DNA of 8,992 nucleotides from Patescibacteria group bacterium (GCA_028690755.1 JAQVAO010000015.1:1-8992); one strand, 5' to 3'; positions 1-7,781 are shown, counted from the stretch's first letter. Translations and numbers: made by a program. The notes: generated from the sequence alone by a model not told the origin.

Positions 1-1
1 C

Positions 2-58
2 GACGACGACGCGGAAAAGCTCGAGGAAAAACTTGAAGATGATAGCGAGGAAAAATAG
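2..58 (+). CDS. C-terminal tail of an upstream gene (partial)
   Basis: The frame starting at base 2 reads 18 codons into a TAG stop at 56-58. The peptide is almost entirely Asp, Glu, Lys and Leu (DDDAEKLEEKLEDDSEEK), a charged acidic tail with no recognisable domain. The other two frames either stop earlier or lack this biased composition. Such tails occur on many unrelated proteins, so the gene cannot be identified from this fragment. It lies 40 nt before clpC on the same strand and could be in the same transcript. Confidence 0.55.
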   Translation, partial: DDDAEKLEEKLEDDSEEK

Positions 59-98
59 CTAGATTTTCGAATAAGTTATTTATAAGATATCACTGAAA

Positions 99-2612
99 AT
101 GGATCCAAATATATTTCAAAAATTTTCTGAAAATCTGAAAAAAATCCTCATACTGGCGGAAAAAATCGCCAAAGATTCCGGTAGGCAGATGGACAGTGAG
201 GATATGCTTTTGGCGTTGGCGACAATCAAAGGCACCTTAGCCTATGATATTTTGGCCAACTTTGATATTAACCCGGAGCGATTACAGATTGTGGTTAAGC
301 TGATAACCAGTACTAACAGAGAGGTTAAAAAAGGCGGATTGACCAAAGATGCTAGAGAGGTGATACAATCATCGGTTTTAATTGCCAACAAATTCCGCCA
401 CCTTTTGATTGATGCTGAGCATTTGCTTTTGGCCCTAGTATCACGTAAGGAGCTAAATTCTTATAGCGTTATTGAGAGGATAGGTGTTAGTCCAGAAAAG
501 ATCAAATATCAGGTGGAGTCAATTTTTAATGAAATATCTCGGGTCACGAACGCTAAAAGAAATCCGCAATTTAACGGTCTAAATCCGGATGGTGAAATCA
601 ATTTTGATGAACCGGTATACGATGTTGACAATGGCGGGAAAACAGCTGTCAAGGAGGAAGAAAAAACTCTGATTGAGCAATTTACCTCCAATCTGACTGA
701 TCTGGCGAAGAAGGGTAAGCTCGATCCGCTTATCGGTCGAGAAAATGAGATCGCCAGATTAATTCAGGTTCTTTCGCGGCGAACAAAAAACAATCCACTT
801 TTGATCGGTGAGCCCGGCGTCGGGAAAACGGCGATAATTGAAGGGCTGGCGCAAAGAATTGTCGAAGGATCGGTGCCAAATAATTTGATGGGGACAACTG
901 TTTTGTCTCTCGATATTGCCTCGCTTCTGGCCGGCACAATCTATCGCGGACAATTTGAAGCTCGGTTGAAAAAACTCTTAGCCGAGATCAAGACTCACGG
1001 TAAAAACATCTTGTTCATCGATGAAATACATACTACTGTTGGCACCGGATCTGCCGAGGGATCGCTGGACACAGCAAATATTTTGAAGCCGCTAATCTCT
1101 CGCGGAGAGATCAGGGTAATTGGGGCAACAACATTTGACGAGTATAAAAAGCATCTGGAAAAAGACCCGGCATACGAGAGAAGATTCCAGTCGATAAAAA
1201 TCGACCAGACAAGTAAATCCGAGACGTTAAAAATTTTAGCTGGCCTAAAGAAAAGCTACGAAAAACATCACGGAATTAAATTTACCCCCGACTCGCTAGA
1301 ATCAGCGGTCGAACTTGCTGATCGCTATATCGCTGATCGGTTTTTGCCGGATAAAGCGATAGATTTGATCGACGAGGCAGCGGCTGCAACCAATGTCGTT
1401 ACCAGAAATTCACTCAAACTTAACAAACTCCAAAACGAGCTTCTGGAACTTCGCGATCAGAAAGAAGATGCGGTAAACAACGAAAACTATGAATCGGCGA
1501 CCCACCTACGCGAACAGGAGTTAAAATTATCAGAAAAGATATCACAGCTAGAAAAAGAAGCCGAAAAAGATAAGAAAAAGATAATCAGTGATGAAGATAT
1601 CGCCAAAGTCGTCTCAAAGTGGACCGGGATCCAGGTCGAAAACTTAACGGCAGATGAAAAACAAAAATATTCCAAGATTGAAAAATTCTTAGCAGAGAAA
1701 GTGGTCGGCCAAGACGAGGCGATTGAGAAGATTGCCAAGGCGATTAGGAGAAACCGGGTTGGGATTTCCGATCCCAAGCGTCCGATCGGGTCATTTCTTT
1801 TCCTTGGACCAACCGGCGTCGGCAAAACTCATCTAACAAAAGTTTTAGCCGAATTTCTCTTTGGCTCAGATGAAAATTTGATCAAGATCGATATGTCGGA
1901 ATTTATGGAAAAACATAACGTTTCCAGACTTATCGGTGCCCCTGCCGGATATGTTGGTTATGATGATGGGGGAAAATTAACAGAATCGGTTCGACACAAA
2001 CCTTATTCGATAATCCTTTTTGATGAAATTGAAAAAGCCCATCCCGAGGTCTTCAATATTCTTTTGCAGATTTTTGAAGATGGCTATCTGACAGATGCCA
2101 AAGGCAGGCGAGTCAATTTCCGCAACACTATCATAATTTTAACCTCCAATCTAGGGACTTCAGAGCTGAATAAAAGCGCGGCAATCGGTTTTAGCGCAAC
2201 AGATGAAGATGAATTAAAAAAAGCGGAAAAAGATTTTGTTGAAATCAAAAAAGAAGTTTTAGAAACTGTCAAAAAGAGGCTGCGACCAGAATTTATTAAC
2301 CGCCTTGATGATCTGATCGTTTTTAGACCACTGGACAAAAAATCAATCAGAAAAATAGTCAGTCTCAATATCAGAGAGCTAAAAGAGAGATTGAAAAAAC
2401 AAAAAATTACTTTGAATGTTACAGCTGGAGCAAGTAGCTACCTGGTGGAAAATGGTTATTCGAAAGAGTACGGCGCTAGACCGCTCCGAAGAACGATAGC
2501 GGAAAATTTAGAGGATCAAATATCGGATGCGATTTTATCAGAAGATTTTTCAGCCGGTGATAAAATTATCGCCGACATAAAAAATAAAAAGATAGTCGTG
2601 GACAAAGCTTAA
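99..2612 (+). CDS. clpC: ClpC-type ATP-dependent Clp protease ATPase subunit
   Basis: This is a class I Hsp100 AAA+ unfoldase of 837 residues, slightly longer than typical ClpC (about 810-850). In this family a hexamer unfolds proteins and feeds them into the ClpP peptidase in the cytoplasm. The order is: a duplicated Clp-N domain (about 5-145), an acidic linker, AAA-1 with Walker A GEPGVGKT (237-244), pore loop YRG (282-284) and Walker B ending in D308-E309, then a short middle domain with a UVR-like motif (about 455-490), which separates ClpC from ClpB. AAA-2 has Walker A GPTGVGKT (570-577), pore loop GYVG (617-620) and Walker B D642-E643. The tripeptide IGF at 696-698 is the expected ClpP-docking loop, so a ClpP partner elsewhere in the genome is predicted. 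The ATG at 99 has no Shine-Dalgarno site, but the Clp-N domain begins immediately after it. It is followed by rel after 15 nt. Confidence 0.95.
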   Translation: MDPNIFQKFSENLKKILILAEKIAKDSGRQMDSEDMLLALATIKGTLAYDILANFDINPERLQIVVKLITSTNREVKKGGLTKDAREVIQSSVLIANKFRHLLIDAEHLLLALVSRKELNSYSVIERIGVSPEKIKYQVESIFNEISRVTNAKRNPQFNGLNPDGEINFDEPVYDVDNGGKTAVKEEEKTLIEQFTSNLTDLAKKGKLDPLIGRENEIARLIQVLSRRTKNNPLLIGEPGVGKTAIIEGLAQRIVEGSVPNNLMGTTVLSLDIASLLAGTIYRGQFEARLKKLLAEIKTHGKNILFIDEIHTTVGTGSAEGSLDTANILKPLISRGEIRVIGATTFDEYKKHLEKDPAYERRFQSIKIDQTSKSETLKILAGLKKSYEKHHGIKFTPDSLESAVELADRYIADRFLPDKAIDLIDEAAAATNVVTRNSLKLNKLQNELLELRDQKEDAVNNENYESATHLREQELKLSEKISQLEKEAEKDKKKIISDEDIAKVVSKWTGIQVENLTADEKQKYSKIEKFLAEKVVGQDEAIEKIAKAIRRNRVGISDPKRPIGSFLFLGPTGVGKTHLTKVLAEFLFGSDENLIKIDMSEFMEKHNVSRLIGAPAGYVGYDDGGKLTESVRHKPYSIILFDEIEKAHPEVFNILLQIFEDGYLTDAKGRRVNFRNTIIILTSNLGTSELNKSAAIGFSATDEDELKKAEKDFVEIKKEVLETVKKRLRPEFINRLDDLIVFRPLDKKSIRKIVSLNIRELKERLKKQKITLNVTAGASSYLVENGYSKEYGARPLRRTIAENLEDQISDAILSEDFSAGDKIIADIKNKKIVVDKA

Positions 2613-2627
2613 AGATAACAACCGTCG

Positions 2628-4532
2628 ATGAAAGTAAAAAATAATCGTTCTACTCTCGAAAAAAAATTGATCAACTCAATCAAGTATTTGAGTCCCGAGG
2701 ATATCGAAAAGATCAAAGCCGCTTGTGATTTTTCTGCGAGCGCACATTTTGGGCAAAAGAGAATTAGCGGAGAAGAATACATTACTCATCCGCTAAATGT
2801 AGCGATCTCGCTTGCCAACCTGTCTTCGGATTCGGAAACAATCATCGCTGGACTGCTTCATGATGTGGTCGAGGATACAAATTTTACCTATCAAGACATC
2901 TCAAGGGAATTTGGAGACAGAGTAGCAAAACTTGTCGACGGCGTAACAAAAATTTCGCAAATCAAGGACAAGAAAAAAATTCTAAAACTGAGCTATTTTC
3001 ACGATTATTCCGAGCAAATTGATAATTATCGAAAGGTTTTGGCGGCGATGGCCGGCGATCCTCGGGTAATAATAATAAAGCTCAGTGATAGACTACATAA
3101 CGCCCAAACCCTAAGCTGGCTTTCGGGGGAGAAAAAAATCTTTTATGCCTTAGAGACTATTGAGATTTATGCCGCGGTAGCTGATCGCTTGGGAATGGGG
3201 GAGATACATGGTCAACTTTGTGATTTGAGTTTTCCTCATGCTTATCCGGATGAATACAAAAAATTTATTGAGATAATAAGACCGATTCAGAAAATTCGCC
3301 AACAAAATGTCGAAGATGTGATCACAGAGGTCAATCTATTGTTAAAAAACGAATCAATAGGGGCAGAGATAAACGGACGAGTAAAACGCGATTATTCACT
3401 TTATAAAAAATTGCAAACTTACAACTTTGACTTGGCAAAAATATATGACTTTATCGCTGTTCGGATAATTGTTGATTCGCTTTCTGATTGTTATAAAACA
3501 CTAGGAATTATCCATGCCAACTATCAACCGATAGAACACAAAATCACTGATTACATCGCTAGACCAAAAGAAAACGGTTATCAGTCACTTCATACTGTAG
3601 TTAAAAAAGATGGTTTTGTTTTTGAAGTTCAGATTAGAACCGATGAAATGCACCAAAACGCTGAATATGGTATCGCCGCACATTGGAAATACAAAGATAG
3701 TGAATATAAAAACAATCGACCAAATATCAAAAGTGAACTAAACTGGCTCGAAGAGATAAGCCAAAGTATTTCAAATGGTTACAAGCTAACAAACGGAAAA
3801 AAGTTTTTTTCCAGCAAGGTTTTTGTTTTTTCTCCCAACGGCAAAATTTTTGAATTACCAGCAAATTCTACCCCAATTGATTTTGCCTTTCTTGTTCATA
3901 CCGATATCGGACTGTCATGCACCGGAGCAAAAATCAACGGTAAATTGTTGCCTCTCGATACTAAACTAAAAACCGGTGATGTTGTTGAAATTATTAAAAG
4001 TGATAAGCCAAAACCCTCAAGAGATTGGCTAAATTTTGTTCAAACAACTCAGGCAAAAAACAAAATAAAAAACTTTTTCTTTAATTTGGAAAAACCGAGG
4101 TTAATTAAAGATGGACAAAAAAAGGTTGCCGATGAATTAGCACGACTTGGGCTACCTCAACTAACAGAATCAAATTTCAATAAATACTCCCTAAGGATTA
4201 ATCAATCTAGATTACCATATGAAAATATTGATTCCGTTTTCGCCTCGATAGCAAAAAATGATCAATCAATTATCGATTTTTTGCGAGTGATTTTGGATGA
4301 TCAAGAGATCGGCAAAGACGAAAAAATCTCCAAATACACCCCCAAAGGTTCCATCTCCCTTGGCATCGGCCAAGGCATACCATACAAAATTGCCAGATGC
4401 TGCAAGCCAAAGATATCTGACGACATAATCGGCTACATTACCTTGCAACAAAAGATTACAGTGCACAAAAAAAGTTGTGCTGAAACGAAAAAATTTTCTA
4501 AGCAGAGGATTATCTCTGCCAAGTGGCAGTAA
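2628..4532 (+). CDS. rel: Bifunctional-type (p)ppGpp synthetase/hydrolase (Rel/SpoT family), lacking ACT domain
   Basis: This long RelA/SpoT homologue makes and/or degrades (p)ppGpp, the stringent-response alarmone. The N-terminal HD hydrolase keeps H54, the HDxxED motif (H78, D79, E82, D83) and SDRLHN (153-158), so hydrolysis is probably active. The synthetase domain keeps YDFIAVR (273-279), NGYQSLHT (316-323) and EVQIRT (333-338), including the guanine-stacking Tyr and catalytic Glu expected for the family. At the RxKD/EFDD specificity position it reads KITD (305-308), matching neither class. A TGS domain follows (about 397-458), then a helical region and a Cys/His zinc-finger-like domain (C591, C592, H613, C617). 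The protein stops at residue 634, just where the C-terminal ACT/RRM domain of about 730-residue Rel proteins would begin. The ATG has no clear Shine-Dalgarno site, and an in-frame TAA at 2616-2618 excludes an earlier start. Confidence 0.94.
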   Translation: MKVKNNRSTLEKKLINSIKYLSPEDIEKIKAACDFSASAHFGQKRISGEEYITHPLNVAISLANLSSDSETIIAGLLHDVVEDTNFTYQDISREFGDRVAKLVDGVTKISQIKDKKKILKLSYFHDYSEQIDNYRKVLAAMAGDPRVIIIKLSDRLHNAQTLSWLSGEKKIFYALETIEIYAAVADRLGMGEIHGQLCDLSFPHAYPDEYKKFIEIIRPIQKIRQQNVEDVITEVNLLLKNESIGAEINGRVKRDYSLYKKLQTYNFDLAKIYDFIAVRIIVDSLSDCYKTLGIIHANYQPIEHKITDYIARPKENGYQSLHTVVKKDGFVFEVQIRTDEMHQNAEYGIAAHWKYKDSEYKNNRPNIKSELNWLEEISQSISNGYKLTNGKKFFSSKVFVFSPNGKIFELPANSTPIDFAFLVHTDIGLSCTGAKINGKLLPLDTKLKTGDVVEIIKSDKPKPSRDWLNFVQTTQAKNKIKNFFFNLEKPRLIKDGQKKVADELARLGLPQLTESNFNKYSLRINQSRLPYENIDSVFASIAKNDQSIIDFLRVILDDQEIGKDEKISKYTPKGSISLGIGQGIPYKIARCCKPKISDDIIGYITLQQKITVHKKSCAETKKFSKQRIISAKWQ

Positions 4533-4544
4533 TTTGATTTTTGG
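4502..4544 (+). terminator. Overlapping alternative hairpins at rel end / hisS leader (candidate attenuator)
   Basis: Two inverted repeats share bases. GCAGAG (4502-4507) pairs with CTCTGC (4514-4519). CTGCC (4516-4520) pairs with GGCAG (4525-4529) around an AAGT loop. Only one can form at a time. The second is followed by a T-rich but interrupted stretch (TTTGATTTTT, 4533-4542), so it resembles a weak intrinsic terminator, with the first hairpin as a possible competitor. Both lie partly within the last codons of rel, so the pairing may simply reflect coding sequence. Function is inferred from base pairing only. Confidence 0.3.
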
Positions 4545-4567
4545 CAAGAACTCTGATAAATTCTGTG

Positions 4568-4577
4568 AAGGCGAGGA
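4568..4577 (+). promoter_or_regulatory. Shine-Dalgarno site of hisS
   Basis: The purine stretch AAGGCGAGGA ends 6 nt before the ATG at 4584. It is one of the clearest ribosome-binding sites in the window, contrasts with clpC and rel, and fixes the hisS start. Confidence 0.75.
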
Positions 4578-4583
4578 ATAAAT

Positions 4584-5900
4584 ATGAATCAAGAAACAGG
4601 ATTGCAAAAACCAAGAGGGACTAAAGATATATTGCCTGATGATCAACCATATTGGCAATATGTTTTAGATTGCGCCAAAAATGTTGTACTCGGGCTTGGG
4701 TTTCGTCAGATCAATACACCGCTTTATGAGGATAAAAGAATTTTTGAGAGAGGTGTCGGAGAGGGGACTGATATCGTAGAAAAAGAGATTTTTTTAATCG
4801 AGAGCGCCAATTCAAGCGATGGCGAAATTGATGATGTCCAATACGCACTCCGGCCAGAAGGCACAGCAGGAGTGACGAGATCATATATTGAAAATGGAAT
4901 GAGTTCGTGGCCCCAGCCGGTTAGACTTTTCTATACCGGGCCGATGTATCGACGCGAACGACCACAAAAGGGCCGCTATCGTGAACACCGGCAATTCGGT
5001 GTTGAAATATTTGGCGACTCTTCAGCCAAATCCGACTATTTGTCGATAATGTCGGCGTACGAAATATTAACAAAACTCGGTTTTTCTAAATTAGCGGTAG
5101 CAATTAATTCTATCGGCTGCCCGGATTGTCGACCAAAATATTTGCTGAAGCTGAAAAAATATTATTCTGACAAATTGGATAAGGTTTGTGATGATTGTAG
5201 GCGAAGATATGATCAAAAGCCCCTGCGACTTCTTGACTGCAAAAACGACGGCTGTCGAAAAATTGCCGAGGGCGCACCGCAAATTTTAGATAAGCTGTGC
5301 GCGCCCTGCCGAGCACATTTTCAGCAAACACTGGAATATCTCGATGATTTTGGTATCAAATTTAACTTAGACCCAACACTAGTACGTGGTCTTGATTATT
5401 ATACCCGAACCGTTTTTGAAATCTCTTCACACGAGGATAAGGAAAGAAAAACGACTCTTTGTGGTGGTGGCAGATATGATAATCTGGCCGAAGTCTTAGG
5501 AGGAAATAAAACTCCGGCAGTCGGATGGGGTATGGGACTAGATCGGGTTGTCGCTGAAATCAAGGCGAGCAAGGTAAAAATTCCCAAACTTAGAGGTGTA
5601 GAGGTGGTGATACTTGAGCTGGGAAAGACGGCAAAAAAAGTTTGCAAGAAGATTTATTCTACTTTTCGCGATCAAAACATTAATGTTTTCTATATCCCAT
5701 CAAATGACACCCTAAGATCTCAACTTAAAATGGCTTCTAAGCTCGAGGCTGACTATGCCGTTATCGTCGGTCAAAGAGAAGCATTGTCAAACTCTGTGAT
5801 CGTTCGTGATCTCAAACAGAGCACACAGGAAGATATGCCAATGACCAAGGCAATAAATGAAATTAAAGAAAAATACAATTCAGAAATTAAAAACTGCTGA
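4584..5900 (+). CDS. hisS: Histidyl-tRNA synthetase
   Basis: This class II aminoacyl-tRNA synthetase charges tRNA-His with histidine using ATP. It has 438 residues, normal for bacterial HisRS (about 420-430) with a short tail. Motif 2 is at 122-139 (YRRERPQKGRYRE core, with R123 and E125). The HisRS signature RGLDYYT is at 268-274, including the catalytic Arg of the family, and motif 3 is GWGMGLDR (314-321). A C-terminal anticodon-binding domain follows (about 345-430). The insertion domain carries four cysteine pairs (C179/C182, C202/C205, C219/C224, C239/C242), a pattern known from a subset of bacterial HisRS and likely to bind metal. It starts with a good Shine-Dalgarno site 51 nt after rel. 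Its last 44 nt overlap the next gene. It ends in TGA. Confidence 0.96.
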   Translation: MNQETGLQKPRGTKDILPDDQPYWQYVLDCAKNVVLGLGFRQINTPLYEDKRIFERGVGEGTDIVEKEIFLIESANSSDGEIDDVQYALRPEGTAGVTRSYIENGMSSWPQPVRLFYTGPMYRRERPQKGRYREHRQFGVEIFGDSSAKSDYLSIMSAYEILTKLGFSKLAVAINSIGCPDCRPKYLLKLKKYYSDKLDKVCDDCRRRYDQKPLRLLDCKNDGCRKIAEGAPQILDKLCAPCRAHFQQTLEYLDDFGIKFNLDPTLVRGLDYYTRTVFEISSHEDKERKTTLCGGGRYDNLAEVLGGNKTPAVGWGMGLDRVVAEIKASKVKIPKLRGVEVVILELGKTAKKVCKKIYSTFRDQNINVFYIPSNDTLRSQLKMASKLEADYAVIVGQREALSNSVIVRDLKQSTQEDMPMTKAINEIKEKYNSEIKNC

Positions 5901-6390
5901 ACTTGTAGCAAAAAAAGACCTAAAGCACATCAAAGAAGGGCCGAGAAATCCGGTCTTTTTGATTTTGGACAATATCCGCTCAATGTACAATGTCGGAGCA
6001 ATATTTCGAACTGCGGACGCCGCAAGAGTCGAGAAGGTATTTCTCTGCGGTATTACCGCTACGCCACCGCGAAAAGAGATCGAAAAAACCGCCCTTAAAA
6101 CAATAGAGTATCTACCTTGGGAGTATCGCGATGACAGCAAAAAGCTTGTGCTGGAATTTAAAGACAGGGGAGTGCAAGTTGTCGCACTGGAGCAGACAAA
6201 CATATCGGTAAGCTATAAAGAATTTGATTTTCGAAAACCGCTTGCAATCATTCTTGGTCATGAGGTCGACGGAATTTCTGACAATTTATTAAGTTTATGT
6301 GATGCCGCAGTCGAGATTCCAATGCACGGAATTGCAAATTCCCTTAACGTTTCAACTGCCTGCGGTATCATACTTTTTCATATAATTTAA
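5857..6390 (+). CDS. TrmH/SpoU-family RNA 2'-O-methyltransferase
   Basis: This is a short SPOUT-fold methyltransferase of 177 residues. The family transfers methyl from S-adenosylmethionine to a ribose 2'-OH in tRNA or rRNA through a knotted active site and acts as a dimer. The three SpoU motifs are present: motif 1 at 39-54 (N45 and the conserved R51 in NVGAIFRTAD), motif 2 at 129-141 (GHEVDG, 134-139) and motif 3 at 154-166 (IPMHG then NSLNVS). The TPPRKEI...WEY segment is usual in short members of the family. The protein lacks the N-terminal extension that TrmB/RlmB-like relatives use for RNA specificity, so the target nucleotide cannot be named. The ATG at 5857 lies 44 nt inside hisS, preceded by AAGG (5847-5850) at 6 nt. 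The next Met (M43) is already inside motif 1, so this start is preferred. Confidence 0.88.
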   Translation: MKLKKNTIQKLKTAELVAKKDLKHIKEGPRNPVFLILDNIRSMYNVGAIFRTADAARVEKVFLCGITATPPRKEIEKTALKTIEYLPWEYRDDSKKLVLEFKDRGVQVVALEQTNISVSYKEFDFRKPLAIILGHEVDGISDNLLSLCDAAVEIPMHGIANSLNVSTACGIILFHII

Positions 6391-7707
6391 ATGCCAAAAA
6401 TAGAAGAGATTAAAATTGAAAAATTTGCCTCACTTGGTTTTGGTTTGGGTCATCTTGACGACGGCAGAGTGGTTCTAATTAAAAAAGTTCTGCCCGGTGA
6501 CGTTATTGAAGCTGAAGTTATCAAGACGAAAAAAAACCTCGCCTTCGGGTCTGTCAAGAAAATAATCAAACCATCAAAAGATCGAATAAAGCCAAGATGC
6601 CCATATTTTGACCAATGTGGTGGCTGTGATTACCAAAATATTTCATATGCCAAACAATTAGAGCTGAAGCAGGCTTTAGTCGAAGAATCATTAGTACATA
6701 ACAAAGTTGAGATTAAGGCAGAAAAAATTATTCCCGGGTCGGAAAAGCAGTACTTTTACCGCAACTCTATTCGTTTTGAATTTAGACATACCAGCCAGGG
6801 TCTAAAAATTGCTCGCCACAATTATCTCGACCCCAATAGACCGGTAGTGACGGATTTTTGCTTATTGCAATCGGAATTTTCAAATAAATTTTTTGGGGAG
6901 GTGGCCGAACTTTACAATAGTCTGGGTTATCGCGGTGATGATCTCTGGCAAGTCAAAATCAGGGAGGGGCAAAAAACTGGCGAATTTATGTTCGAGATAA
7001 TCACCACAACCAACTCTTTGCCTTATAAAAAAGAACTTATTGAACTAATCAAAAAACATCCGGAAATTAAAAGTGCTTTCCACACGGTTACAATAGAAAA
7101 AAATATTTATAATTTGTCCCGGCGATTAATCTTTGGCCGACCGATAATTTATGAGAAAATTGGAAAATTTAAATTTCAAATCTCCCCGGAGAGTTTTTTC
7201 CAAACAAATTCGGAGGGCGCAGAAACTTTGTATGACAAGATTAAAGAATTCGCTGATATAAAGTTTGGCGATGAAATTATTGATTTGTTTTGCGGTACTG
7301 GTTCAATTGGAATTTATTTATCAACACTGGCGAAAAAAGTAACCGGTATCGAAGTTGTGCCAGAAGCGGTTCGCGATGCTAAAGACAACGCAAAAATAAA
7401 CAAAATAAATAATTGTGATTTTATCTGCTCTGATGTTTTTAAATTGAAAATCTCTGATTTCAAATTTGATAATAAAATTATCATAATCGACCCTCCGCGT
7501 GCAGGTTTATCCAAGGATTTAATCTTGTGGCTTTCGACTTTCAACTTTAAGACTCTGGTTTACGTCTCCTGCAACCCAGCAACTTTTGCTCGCGATTTAA
7601 AATATTTTTCCGAAAAGGGGATTATTGCAAAAAAAATTCAACCGATCGACATGTTTCCACAAACCCACCATGTAGAGATTATTTCCGAGCTGGTAAAATC
7701 GTCCTAA
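6391..7707 (+). CDS. rlmD: TRAM-domain uracil-C5 RNA methyltransferase (RlmD/RumA/TrmA family)
   Basis: This S-adenosylmethionine-dependent enzyme makes 5-methyluridine in RNA. It has 438 residues: an N-terminal TRAM RNA-binding domain (about 1-58), a [4Fe-4S] site formed by C70, C76, C79 and C157 (CPYFDQCGGC core), and a Rossmann methyltransferase domain. That domain has DLFCGTGS (C301, G302, T303, G304), DPPRAG (367-372), the nucleophilic Cys in VSCNP (C394) and the general-base Glu in HHVE (E429). The iron-sulfur site and TRAM domain point to the RlmD/RlmCD group acting on 23S rRNA, but tRNA U54 cannot be excluded, so the symbol is tentative. The ATG directly follows the TAA of the upstream gene, with no Shine-Dalgarno site, so translation probably depends on reinitiation after the methyltransferase before it. 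Confidence 0.92.
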   Translation: MPKIEEIKIEKFASLGFGLGHLDDGRVVLIKKVLPGDVIEAEVIKTKKNLAFGSVKKIIKPSKDRIKPRCPYFDQCGGCDYQNISYAKQLELKQALVEESLVHNKVEIKAEKIIPGSEKQYFYRNSIRFEFRHTSQGLKIARHNYLDPNRPVVTDFCLLQSEFSNKFFGEVAELYNSLGYRGDDLWQVKIREGQKTGEFMFEIITTTNSLPYKKELIELIKKHPEIKSAFHTVTIEKNIYNLSRRLIFGRPIIYEKIGKFKFQISPESFFQTNSEGAETLYDKIKEFADIKFGDEIIDLFCGTGSIGIYLSTLAKKVTGIEVVPEAVRDAKDNAKINKINNCDFICSDVFKLKISDFKFDNKIIIIDPPRAGLSKDLILWLSTFNFKTLVYVSCNPATFARDLKYFSEKGIIAKKIQPIDMFPQTHHVEIISELVKSS

Positions 7708-7739
7708 CGAATTAGCTATTTTAGAAGAGAACTTTTTTT
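7694..7739 (+). terminator. Weak candidate terminator after rlmD
   Basis: TAAAAT (7694-7699) can pair with ATTTTA (7718-7723), enclosing CTAA (7704-7707) and TTAG (7712-7715) around a CGAA loop, with unequal internal loops. A run of seven T follows at 7733-7739, about 10 nt downstream. The stem is A-T rich and the T-run is not directly adjacent, so it is a poor match to an intrinsic terminator. It is still the only candidate between the operon and the lexA promoter. Confidence 0.3.
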
Positions 7740-7750
7740 ACAAAAAACAT

Positions 7751-7781
7751 TTGACAGTGTTCGGTTTGTGTTTGGTATACT
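7751..7781 (+). promoter_or_regulatory. lexA promoter
   Basis: A perfect -35 TTGACA (7751-7756) is followed after 19 nt by TATACT (7776-7781), preceded by TG-n (7773-7775) as in an extended -10. The expected start of transcription is near 7788. A second -10-like TATAAT (7787-7792) lies too far from TTGACA (30 nt), but it could pair with a poor -35 at 7765-7770. The hexamers are read directly; the start site is inferred. Confidence 0.65.
7759..7773 (+). promoter_or_regulatory. Candidate LexA operator, upstream half (GTTC-N7-GTTT)
   Basis: GTTC (7759-7762) and GTTT (7770-7773) are exactly 11 bp apart, within the larger direct repeat TGTTCGG / TGTTTGG (7758 and 7769). They fill the spacer between the -35 and -10 of lexA, where a bound repressor would block RNA polymerase. 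GTTC-N7-GTTC is the known LexA box of Alphaproteobacteria; here one position differs. It is assigned to LexA because the gene is normally self-regulated. Confidence 0.45.

Noticed and set aside
1487..1825. 112-codon minus-strand ORF within clpC, and other antisense frames
   Set aside because: These frames lie opposite strongly conserved coding sequence, have biased shadow-like composition and show no start signals or known domains.
5898..5900. TGA as a sense codon (Gly code of some CPR lineages)
   Set aside because: hisS ends at this TGA at normal family length, and reading through would add unrelated residues from the overlapping frame of the next gene.
6381..6391. TATAAT just before rlmD as a promoter
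   Set aside because: There is no -35 hexamer at the right distance (6358-6363 reads GCCTGC), and the predicted start would fall inside the rlmD start codon.
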